DNA of 8,433 nucleotides, taken from Patescibacteria group bacterium. GTDB lineage: Bacteria; Patescibacteriota; Minisyncoccia; Minisyncoccales; CG1-02-41-26. The stretch is from the NCBI GenBank assembly GCA_020724125.1, contig DYHM01000029.1, forward strand, positions 1 through 8,433. The letters are read 5' to 3'. The notes beneath the pieces are model-generated. The model was not told where the DNA came from. It ran no database searches and worked only from the letters and a program-made list of their open reading frames with translations. The position numbers and the translations under genes are program-made. Shown here in pieces: positions 1-6,013 of this stretch; position 1 is the stretch's first letter, and the number at the start of each line of letters is the position of its first letter.

Positions 1-38
1 ATTTAAATGAAAATTTCGTAGAATAAATTTTAATTAAA

Positions 39-491
39 ATGAATAACATTAAAAAATCCGCAAGTATAAAATATTATTTTCTAATAATAAGTTTAGCCAT
101 AGGAGCTATTATTTTATTATTAAGATTTTATATTTTGCCTCAGTTATTATCTGCAATAACCGATATCTTGCCGGGGGATCAAGTAAAAACAATAGAAAAT
201 CGCCTATCTTTTATAGCAATAGGTTATTTTATTTTTGTTTTTCTATCCAATATTTTTATTTGGAAAATAGAGAATGGATTGCGAAATGAAGAAAACAAAG
301 CGCAGAATTTTTTAAATGTAAATCCCAATGATTGTCATGCTCGGGAAAAATTAAGACAGATTCTAAAAAAAAGAAAGAATTATTTTCGCGTAATAGAACC
401 CGTTATTATACTCGTGATTGGTTTAATGGTTGGACTTTTTGTCACTACTCTAATTATTCCAATTTATCAAACAATAGAAAACATTAAATAA
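39..491 (+). CDS. Three-helix membrane protein, PilC/GspF-like remnant or derivative
   Basis: The 150-residue product has hydrophobic segments at about residues 12-33, 56-75 and 118-141, so it should sit in the cytoplasmic membrane. The last segment begins with Glu-Pro (E120, P121), contains G128 and G132 and ends with P141, a pattern typical of the C-terminus of type II secretion/type IV pilus inner-membrane platform proteins (GspF/PilC). Residues 32-51, with a Pro after the first helix and a Leu-Pro further on, also recall the VPxF...LPxxT stretch of that family. The first cytoplasmic F domain is absent and only about 42 residues separate helices 2 and 3, far less than a full second F domain. 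A TAA in frame at 30-32 fixes ATG 39 as the first start; no Shine-Dalgarno sequence is seen. It converges with the slipin gene, with 46 nt between their stops. The family link is inference from short motifs; it could be an unrelated membrane protein. Confidence 0.65.
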   Translation: MNNIKKSASIKYYFLIISLAIGAIILLLRFYILPQLLSAITDILPGDQVKTIENRLSFIAIGYFIFVFLSNIFIWKIENGLRNEENKAQNFLNVNPNDCHAREKLRQILKKRKNYFRVIEPVIILVIGLMVGLFVTTLIIPIYQTIENIK

Positions 492-537
492 AACAGGGCA
501 AATAAACACTAATTAAAAAGCAAACAAGATTTTTATT

Positions 538-1305
538 TTACTCTTTCTTTTTTCTTTCTGAAATCAGGGATTTGAATCCTTCTAAAATTTCCACTGGCAG
601 AGCGAATATCACAGTTTTAGAAGGATCGGGCTGGATTTTTTCTATTGTTTGAAGGGTTCTTAAAGATATTCCGCCAGGCACAGTTCCTAAAATATCAGCT
701 GCTTTTTGGAGGTTTTCGGCTGCTTTTATTTCTCCTTCGGATTTGATAATAATTGCTCTTCTTGCTCTTTCCGATTCTGCTTGCGCGGCCATTGCTCTTT
801 TCATTGCCGCCGGCAATTCAATATCTTGGATTTTTATCGCCGTGACATCAATACCCCAAGAATCGGTGGCTGTGTCAACCATTGTTTTAATTTCAGCGGC
901 AATTTTTTCTCTTTCAGTTAAGATGACATCAAGTTCAACTCCGCCAATCGCGTCTCGCAAGGCGGCCAAGGCGTATTGAGAAATCGCGTACTGATAGTTT
1001 TCCACATTCAAAATTGCGTCTTCCGCCTTTTCCACTTTAAAATAAACCACAGCGTTAATTCCCACCGGCACATTGTCTTTTGTGATTGCTTCTTGGCGAG
1101 GAATATCAGTAGTGGTAATTCTCATATCAATCTTGATTATTTTTTGAATGCCAGTGAAAATCCAGCGAAGCCCGGGAAGATAAGTTCCGCTATATTTTCC
1201 CAAAGTAAGAACCACTCCTCTTTCATACTGATTAATGATTCGCAAGCCGCCCAAACCGAAAATAACAAAGAGAATAATTAAAATATAGGTTATCATAAAG
1301 ACCAT
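538..1305 (-). CDS. Slipin/stomatin-like SPFH (band 7) membrane protein
   Basis: This 255-residue protein has one N-terminal hydrophobic segment (about residues 4-21), then an SPFH/band 7 domain and a charged, Ala/Glu-rich helical tail. Diagnostic stretches are the N-terminal QYERGVVLTLGKY, the DIPRQEAITKDNVPVGINAV stretch around residues 67-86, and the helix AMAAQAESERARRAIIIKSEGE, all typical of prokaryotic stomatins (slipins). Members form membrane-anchored oligomeric rings and are thought to organise lipid microdomains and regulate membrane proteases or channels. Slipins are often encoded beside an NfeD-type protein; none is seen here. ATG 1305 gives a usual slipin N-terminus, while an ATG three codons later (1296) is an alternative. 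A TATAAT lies only 11 nt upstream of ATG 1305, so the transcript may be nearly leaderless. The open frames on the opposite strand are shadows of this gene. Confidence 0.93.
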   Translation of the reverse strand: MVFMITYILIILFVIFGLGGLRIINQYERGVVLTLGKYSGTYLPGLRWIFTGIQKIIKIDMRITTTDIPRQEAITKDNVPVGINAVVYFKVEKAEDAILNVENYQYAISQYALAALRDAIGGVELDVILTEREKIAAEIKTMVDTATDSWGIDVTAIKIQDIELPAAMKRAMAAQAESERARRAIIIKSEGEIKAAENLQKAADILGTVPGGISLRTLQTIEKIQPDPSKTVIFALPVEILEGFKSLISERKKKE

Positions 1306-1316
1306 AAAAATCTAAA

Positions 1317-1322
1317 ATTATA
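1317..1322 (-). promoter_or_regulatory. Candidate -10 box for the slipin gene
   Basis: On the minus strand this reads TATAAT, a perfect sigma-70 -10 hexamer, 11 nt before the slipin ATG. Transcription starting about 7 nt downstream would leave a leader of roughly 5 nt or less. No good -35 hexamer is seen at the usual spacing. In AT-rich DNA such a hexamer can arise by chance, so the call rests on its position. Confidence 0.4.
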
Positions 1323-1458
1323 TCTATTTTTTCGTTTTTCGACCTCTTCCTTAATATTAAGCGCTACGCAAAATACCTTTTTTGAATTTTTGCATTAATA
1401 CTTAATAGTCGGGGAATTTGATTATTATTATATCAAAAAATGAAATAAAAATACAATG

Positions 1459-1479
1459 ATTTTTCATTTGATGAAAAAT
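1459..1479. repeat. 9-bp perfect hairpin, AT-rich
   Basis: ATTTTTCAT and ATGAAAAAT are exact reverse complements separated by TTG. There is no U-run on either side, so it is not a convincing terminator. It may simply be a palindrome in the divergent spacer. Confidence 0.5.
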
Positions 1480-1587
1480 TAACAGAGGATAACCCCCTGT
1501 AAATTTTACAGATGGCCGCTCCTTGTAAATGTTTGGTTTTAATTTTTTAAAGATCCATCATTTATCGAAATTAAACCTCAATAAAGG

Positions 1588-1625
1588 ACTCGTAGAATTA
1601 CTGCGATCGCTTTAATTCTACGAGT
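1588..1625. repeat. 13-bp inverted repeat with GCGATCGC in its loop
   Basis: ACTCGTAGAATTA (1588-1600) and TAATTCTACGAGT (1613-1625) are perfect reverse complements. A G-U and then a G-C pair could extend the stem by 2 bp. The 12-nt loop holds the self-complementary 8-mer GCGATCGC (1603-1610). It is more GC-rich than its surroundings and has no U-tract after it, so a mobile palindrome or a protein-binding or RNA structure is likelier than a terminator. Confidence 0.65.
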
Positions 1626-1712
1626 TCATTGGTTAAATGCTTAAATTCAAAATTTTCATTTTTACAATTTTTATTGTTTTTAAAACACTGGCGATTTGGG
1701 GAGATAGGGTTG

Positions 1713-1768
1713 TTTCTTAATTGCAATGTTTTCTTAAATGTTTTCTTAATTGCAATGTTTTTTGAATG
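1713..1768. repeat. Two-copy tandem repeat, period 29 bp
   Basis: TTTCTTAATTGCAATGTTTT occurs at 1713-1732 and again at 1742-1761, and the following bases (TTAAATG versus TTGAATG) also agree. The pair lies 80 nt before the acs start, in a T-rich stretch. It looks like a local tandem duplication with slight divergence. Confidence 0.7.
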
Positions 1769-1827
1769 TTTTTTTATTTTATTTTTTTCTTCTAAACAGT
1801 TCGCTGCTTTATTTAAAATTTTATTTT

Positions 1828-1836
1828 TGATATAAT
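1828..1836 (+). promoter_or_regulatory. Candidate extended -10 promoter for acs/smpB
   Basis: TGATATAAT matches an extended -10 element (TGn plus a perfect TATAAT, hexamer at 1831-1836). The -35 region 17 nt upstream (TTTATT) is weak, which an extended -10 tolerates. Transcription would start near 1843, leaving only about 6 nt before ATG 1849, again a nearly leaderless arrangement. Because smpB overlaps the acs end, this may also be the promoter for smpB and genes downstream. Confidence 0.5.
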
Positions 1837-1986
1837 TAAAATAAAAATATGATTAAAAGGGGCGATTTATATTATCCATCAAGGAAATTTAAAAAAGGAG
1901 CTTGGATAAAGGATAAAAAAATTTATCAGGAAGCGCTAAAAAATCCAATTAAATTTTGGGAGGAATTAGCCCAAGAACTTTTTTGG

Positions 1987-2029
1987 TTTACCCGCCCAAA
2001 TTTTGCTCCGCAAAATTTGGGCGGGTAAA
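1987..2029. repeat. 43-bp near-perfect palindrome inserted in acs
   Basis: Two exact 20-bp arms, TTTACCCGCCCAAATTTTGC and its reverse complement, flank a 3-nt loop (TCC). It interrupts the conserved N-terminal region of acs between ELFW and KWEKTF, adding about 13 foreign residues and then a TAA in frame, while the frame itself is kept. Its arms are GC-richer than the surrounding gene. This looks like a small mobile palindrome (REP- or MITE-like); whether other copies exist cannot be seen here. Confidence 0.8.
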
Positions 2030-3501
2030 AATGGGAAAAAACTTTTGTTCATAATCCACCTTATTTCCAATGGTTTGTTAATGGAAAAATAAATATAACA
2101 GTGAATATCTTCGAGAAAAATCTTTTGGACTGGGAAAATATAAAAAATAAACCAGCAGTAATTTGGGAACCAGAACCATTAGAAGAAAAAGAAAAAGTTT
2201 TAAACTACGAAGAACTTTTCAAAGAAGTTAATAAATTAGCCAATGTTTTAAAAAAATTAGGAGTGAAAAAAGGAGATAGGGTAGGAATTTATTTGCCGAT
2301 GATTCCAGAAGTAATCATTTCAATGTTGGCTTGCGCCAAAATCGGCGCTGTTCATACTGTTGTTTTTTCCGCTTTTTCGTCAACTGCTTTAAATGCGCGA
2401 TTACAAGACACTAAAGCAAGAATTTTAATTACCGCTGATGGTTATTATAGGCGAGGCGGAATTGTTAATTTGAAAATAAACGTCGATGAAGGAATAAAAG
2501 AAACAAAAGTTGAAAAAGTAATTGTTGTTAAAAGGGTCGGCAATGAAATAAACTGGCAAGACGGAAGAGATTTTTAGCGCGAAGAGCTGGTAAAAAACGA
2601 AAAAGATTTTTGCGAACCAGAAATAATGGATTCAGAGGATTTATTTTTTGTGTTGTATACAAGCGGAAGCGCGGGAAAACCCAAAGGATGTATTCATGCC
2701 TGTGGCGGCTATATTGTTCAGGCTTATTGGACCGGAAAATGGATTTTTGATTTTCATGATAATGATATTTTTTGGCGCGCCGCTGATATAGGGTGGATTA
2801 CCTCTCATACATACGGTTGCCACTCGCCATTGCTTAACGGTATTACTTCAATTATTTTTGAAGGAACGCCCGATTCTCCAACGCTTGACAGATAGACTCA
2901 AATTATTGAAAAGCATAAAGTAACGATTTTTTATACCGCGCCCACAACAATTAGAATGTTTGAAAAATACGGAGCAGAGATATTAAAGAATTATAAATTT
3001 AAGACATTGCGGCTTTTAGGTTCAGTGGGTGAGCCAATAAACGAAAATGCATGGCAATGGTATTTTAAAAATGTTGGTAAAGAAAATTGTCCAATTGTTG
3101 ATACCTGGTGGCAGACAGAAACAGGCGGAATTTTAATAAGTTCTTTGCCGGGAATTAGACCTTTTAAGCCGTGTTTTATTGGGAAGCCATTTCCGGGAAT
3201 AAAGACCGATATTTTAGATGATAAGGGAAAATCTTGTCCAAACGGAAAAGAGGGAAACTTGGTTTTACTTTCTCCTTTTACGCCGGGATTATTGCGAGGA
3301 ATTTACAAAAATCCCAAGAAATATTCAGAAACATATTGGAGCCAATATGGGACAAAAAAATATTTTACTTCTGACGGCGCTTATAAAGATAAACAGGGTT
3401 TAATTAGAATTATTGGCAGGGTTAACGACGTGATTAAGGTGGCTGGACATAGAATAACTACTGGTGAATTAGAAAATGCTGTCGCAAAACATAAAGACAT
3501 T

Positions 3502-3515
3502 ATTGAATATTGAAT
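3502..3515 (+). repeat. 7-bp tandem duplication causing the acs frameshift
   Basis: ATTGAAT occurs twice in direct succession (3502-3508 and 3509-3515). Removing one copy restores the reading KHKDIIECAVVGIP, exactly what the family shows here. The duplication is therefore the cause of the frameshift, and a homopolymer sequencing error is an unlikely explanation. Confidence 0.85.
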
Positions 3516-3584
3516 GCGCTGTTGTTGGCATTCCAGACAATATAAAAGGAGAAGCGCCAGTTGTTTTTGTTATCCGAAAAAAAA

Positions 3585-3607
3585 TGTCAGAGATCCGATC
3601 TCTGGCA
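3585..3607. repeat. Short palindrome inside the acs C-terminal region
   Basis: CAGAGATC and GATCTCTG (3588-3595, 3597-3604) are exact reverse complements around a single C, and the stem extends to 11 bp with one G-T pair. It encodes the variable MSEIRSLADL stretch between two conserved parts of the enzyme and keeps the frame. It may be a second, tolerated palindrome insertion, or chance. Confidence 0.45.
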
Positions 3608-3837
3608 GATTTGAAAACGGAAATTGTTGAACAAGTCAGAAAAGAAATTAGTCCCATTGCTTTGCCAAGGGAAGTTTATTTGGTTGAGGATTTGCTAAAA
3701 ACCCGCGGCGGGAAAATTATGAGAAAGATTTTAAAAAAGATACTTATCAACGATGAAAATTTAGGGGATTTAAGCGCCCTCGCCAATCCCGAGGCCATCG
3801 CGGTCCTAAAGAAAACTTTATTTAGTTATGGGCGTCT

Positions 3838-4290
3838 ATGAATATTGTAATTGAGAATAAAAAAGTTTTTCAGTATAAAGTTTTGGAAAAAATAAAAGCT
3901 GGAATTGTTTTAACAGGGCAAGAAGTTAAATCAATTAAAACGGGTCGGTTAATCTTAACTGGTTCTTTTGTGGTAATTAAAGGAGAGGAAGTTTTTTTAG
4001 TCGGAGCCGCTATTCCTCCTTATCAACCAAAAAACGCGCCAAAAGATTATGATTCTCAGAGGCCGCGAAAACTACTTTTGAAAAAAAAGGAAATAAAACA
4101 TCTGATTGGCAAGGTTCAACAAAAGGGCTTGACGATGATGCCATTAAGGATGTATACTGAAAAAAGAAATCTCAAGTTAGAATTTGCGGTAGTTAAGGGA
4201 AAGAAAAAATACGATAAAAGGGAAGAAATTAAAAAGAAAGAAATCGAAAGAAAGATGCGGAAGATATTGAAAGTCAATAAGGTTTATTAG
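3838..4290 (+). CDS. smpB: SsrA-binding protein SmpB
   Basis: SmpB binds the tRNA-like domain of tmRNA and delivers it to ribosomes stalled on broken mRNAs for trans-translation. The 150-residue product has the usual length. Signatures are KAGIVLTGQEVKSIKTG near the N-terminus, RPRKLLLKKKEI in the middle, KGLTMMPLRMY, and the KGKKKYDKRE motif followed by a basic helical tail that enters the mRNA channel. The ATG overlaps the TGA of the acs remnant (ATGA), so translation may once have been coupled to it. No Shine-Dalgarno sequence is visible. The gene ends in TAG 9 nt before the tmRNA, and TAG serving as its stop argues that amber codons are not reassigned in this genome. Confidence 0.96.
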   Translation: MNIVIENKKVFQYKVLEKIKAGIVLTGQEVKSIKTGRLILTGSFVVIKGEEVFLVGAAIPPYQPKNAPKDYDSQRPRKLLLKKKEIKHLIGKVQQKGLTMMPLRMYTEKRNLKLEFAVVKGKKKYDKREEIKKKEIERKMRKILKVNKVY

Positions 4291-4299
4291 AAACAAAAT

Positions 4300-4695
4300 G
4301 GGGATGATGGGATTTGACAAAAATTTAAACTGAAACAAGCAGGTCGAGTTTTAGAAACTCGTTAAACTTCTAAAAATCAAAAAGCGCAAACTTTTTAACT
4401 GGCTCATTTGCCAGACCTGCTTACGCTTACGTTTAAGCTAAGCCATCTTCCTGTTGATTCTCGGTAAACAGGGTAAGGTGTCATATTTCGAGATAGACAA
4501 CTGAAATTGGTTTTTACCAGTGCGTCCGACAAACGGTATGCTGTCCTGTCCTTAATCAGTTGTTGAAATTTTTAAGGACTCGAATCTTGAAATTTTTGTC
4601 CTTTTCATTCAGGATTTTAAGACAAAAAAGGACTGCGCCTGGAGAATTGTTTCAGTAAAGATTTTTGGACGAGGGTTCGATTCCCTCCATCTCCA
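4300..4695 (+). ncRNA. ssrA: tmRNA (transfer-messenger RNA)
   Basis: The 396-nt RNA starts with GGGGATG, which pairs with CATCTCC at 4688-4694 to form the acceptor stem, followed by discriminator A4695. CCA is not encoded (CTT follows), so it must be added after transcription. The T arm is GAGGG-TTCGATT-CCCTC (4671-4687). The long helix shows as CTGAAACAA (4330-4338) with TTGTTTCAG (4647-4655). Pseudoknot 1 is CGAG/CTCG (4345-4348, 4358-4361) with TTTTAGAA/TTCTAAAA (4349-4356, 4368-4375). Other paired sets are CCTGTT/AACAGG with TCTCG/CGAGA (4450-4493), ACAACTGA/TCAGTTGT (4497-4563), and AAGGAC/GTCCTT with TCTTGAAAT/ATTTTAAGA (4574-4622). The likely resume codon is GCA at 4386 with tag ANFLTGSFARPAYAYV and stop TAA at 4434-4436. 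The tag frame is less certain than the RNA itself. Confidence 0.95.
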
Positions 4696-4717
4696 CTTCT
4701 TTATTTTTATTTTATTT

Positions 4718-5242
4718 TTGTTTAAAAAACCATTAATTAACAATCAAATAAAAGCGAAAGAGGTAAGGGTCATAGATTTGGATGGCAGACAGCTAGGAAT
4801 TTTTAATTTAGAAGAATCTTTAAGAATGGCTAAGGAAAAGAATTTGGATTTAATTCAGATTACAGATAAAGTTGAGCCGCCGGTTTGTAAAATTTTAGAT
4901 TATGGTAAATATCTTTATTGGGAAAGGAAAAAGGAAAGGGGGAAAAGAGGCAAAAAAACAGGAGAACTGAAAAATATAAGATTGGGTTTTAAAATTTCCG
5001 ACCACGATTTGATTACTCAAGCTAAAAAAGCCGAGAGTTTTTTTAAAAAAAATCATAAAATTAGAATAGAAATGGTTTTAAAGGGAAGAGAAAAGAATTT
5101 AACCAGCTTTGCCGAAGAAAAAATTAAAAAATTTTTGGAAATTTTAAGAAAAACATTTTGTTTAAAGATAGAAAAGGAATTAAAAAAAGAAGGTCGAGGC
5201 CTAACAATGATGATTTCAAAAAATAATAAAACTCCCATTTAA
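4718..5242 (+). CDS. infC: Translation initiation factor IF-3
   Basis: IF-3 binds the 30S subunit, keeps it apart from 50S and checks the start codon. The product (174 residues from TTG 4718) has the N-terminal domain (INNQIKAKEVRVIDLDGRQL, then DLIQI and PPVCKILDYGKYLYWE), a basic linker and the C-terminal domain (KNIRLGFKISDHDL, then IRIEMVLKGREKN and a GLTMMIS end). No ATG lies at the proper start: the first ATG in frame is codon 37, inside the conserved domain. TTG 4718 and the in-frame ATT codons at 4703 and 4709 are the candidates. Non-AUG starts in infC are the classic basis of IF-3 autoregulation, AUU in E. coli. The gene starts only about 22 nt after the tmRNA, with no Shine-Dalgarno sequence. 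Confidence 0.95.
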   Translation: MFKKPLINNQIKAKEVRVIDLDGRQLGIFNLEESLRMAKEKNLDLIQITDKVEPPVCKILDYGKYLYWERKKERGKRGKKTGELKNIRLGFKISDHDLITQAKKAESFFKKNHKIRIEMVLKGREKNLTSFAEEKIKKFLEILRKTFCLKIEKELKKEGRGLTMMISKNNKTPI

Positions 5243-5273
5243 AGGTTTTTAAAAAAGTTTACGAAAACAGTTT

Positions 5274-5453
5274 ATGAAAACACGTAAATCAATTTTGAAA
5301 CGTTTTAAAATTACTAAAACAGGTAAAATCCTGAGAAGGCCGATTGGTCAAAACCATTTTCGGGCAAAAAAAACAGGTAAGAAAATTCGTCAGAGTCGAC
5401 GATGGGTAAGGGTCGGAGCGGTTTTATCCAAAAAAATAAAAAAATTAACTTAA
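5274..5453 (+). CDS. rpmI: 50S ribosomal protein L35
   Basis: This small, highly basic 59-residue protein of the large ribosomal subunit starts MKTRKSILKRFKITKTGKI. It continues with RAKKTGKKIRQSR and a basic Leu/Lys-rich end, the usual L35 pattern of KxxAxKRFKxTxxGK, an HxxxKKxxKxxR-like centre and a basic tail. It is a little shorter than the common 64-66 residues. It follows infC by 31 nt, as in the classic infC-rpmI-rplT operon. The next gene, 4 nt later, is rplF and not rplT, which is unusual. No Shine-Dalgarno sequence is seen. Confidence 0.93.
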   Translation: MKTRKSILKRFKITKTGKILRRPIGQNHFRAKKTGKKIRQSRRWVRVGAVLSKKIKKLT

Positions 5454-5457
5454 TCTT

Positions 5458-6006
5458 ATGAGTAGAATTGGCAAAAAACCAATTTTAATACCACCGGGAG
5501 TAGAGGTAAAAATAGAAGACCAAAGAGTCATTATTGAAGGTTCGGAAAATAAAGTTTCCCAGAAAATTCCAGAAGAAATTTTGGTTAAAAAAGAAGATAA
5601 TAAAATCATTGTTTCAATAAAAAGAAAATCGCAAAAAAGTTCGGCTCTTTGGGGGTTGACAAGGGTTTTGTTGCAAAATCATATTATTGGCGTTAGTTCC
5701 GGCATTGAAAAAAAATTAGAAATTCAAGGAGTAGGTTATCGGGCTTCAATGGAAAATGAAAAGATATTGAAATTAGAACTTGGCTTTTCCCATCCTGTTA
5801 AAATAGAAATCCCCGCTGGAATTAAGGTTTCCATTGCAAAAGAAAGCTTAATTAGTGTTTTTGGTTTTGATAAACAGAAAGTTGGTGAATTCGCCGCTAA
5901 AATAAAAAAACTTAAACCAGTTGAACCATATAAAGGAAAGGGAATTAGATATTTTGGTGAAATAGTGAGGAGGAAGGTCGGCAAAAAAGCAGGAACTGTA
6001 AAATAA
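5458..6006 (+). CDS. rplF: 50S ribosomal protein L6
   Basis: L6 (182 residues, normal length) binds 23S rRNA near the sarcin-ricin loop and the factor-binding site. It starts MSRIGKKPILIPPGVEVKI and ends with PYKGKGIRYFGEIVRRKVGK, the hallmark C-terminal loop and tail of bacterial L6. The two repeated beta-alpha domains are visible as SQKIPEEI plus the following strands and GVGYRASMENEKILKLELGFSHPV. The ATG follows the rpmI stop by 4 nt, so both are surely on one transcript. In the standard spc operon rpsH precedes this gene; here rpmI does. Confidence 0.97.
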   Translation: MSRIGKKPILIPPGVEVKIEDQRVIIEGSENKVSQKIPEEILVKKEDNKIIVSIKRKSQKSSALWGLTRVLLQNHIIGVSSGIEKKLEIQGVGYRASMENEKILKLELGFSHPVKIEIPAGIKVSIAKESLISVFGFDKQKVGEFAAKIKKLKPVEPYKGKGIRYFGEIVRRKVGKKAGTVK

Positions 6007-6013
6007 TCAAAAT

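Larger units (their letters stand above)
1306..1848. other. 543-nt non-coding divergent region between slipin and acs
   Basis: No convincing gene is seen in this AT-rich stretch. It separates the divergent slipin and acs genes and carries a TATAAT-type -10 box at each end. Inside it are a perfect 9-bp hairpin with a 3-nt loop at 1459-1479, a small palindrome (CTGTAAATTTTACAG, around 1497-1511), a strong hairpin at 1588-1625 and a 29-bp tandem repeat at about 1713-1768. A T-rich open frame at 1629-1835 starting with TTG has a low-complexity Phe/Leu-rich translation and is not accepted as a gene. Confidence 0.6.
1849..3841 (+). pseudogene. acs: Acetyl-CoA synthetase (AMP-forming), inactivated by four lesions
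   Basis: Joined across its breaks this encodes an acetyl-CoA synthetase of about 647 residues, a normal length; the enzyme makes acetyl-CoA from acetate, ATP and CoA through acetyl-AMP. Family motifs remain: the P-loop-like YTSGSAGKPKG (2656-2688), DTWWQTETGG (3100-3129), the GRVNDVIKVAGHR hinge region, and KTRGGKIMR with the catalytic Lys codon at 3713-3715. Four lesions break it: a palindrome at 1987-2029 that puts a TAA at 2026-2028; TAG at 2575-2577 and TAG at 2893-2895, both where homologues have or allow Trp (after GRDF and after LDR); and a 7-bp tandem duplication at 3502-3515 that shifts the frame. Everything from 1849 to the duplication lies in one frame. The shifted C-terminal part ends in TGA (3839-3841) overlapping the smpB ATG. 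The strong conservation between lesions points to recent decay. Confidence 0.9.

Noticed and set aside
706..1281. Three plus-strand open frames opposite the slipin gene
   Set aside because: They lie on the strand opposite a clear SPFH gene, and their Cys/Ser/Phe-rich translations match nothing; they are shadows.
1629..1835. 68-residue plus-strand frame before acs
   Set aside because: TTG start, T-rich low-complexity DNA with a tandem repeat, Phe/Leu-rich translation, and it runs into the acs promoter.
2641..2823. Minus-strand open frame inside acs
   Set aside because: It is antisense to the conserved P-loop region of acs; other antisense frames in acs, infC, rplF, rpsE and rplO are rejected for the same reason.
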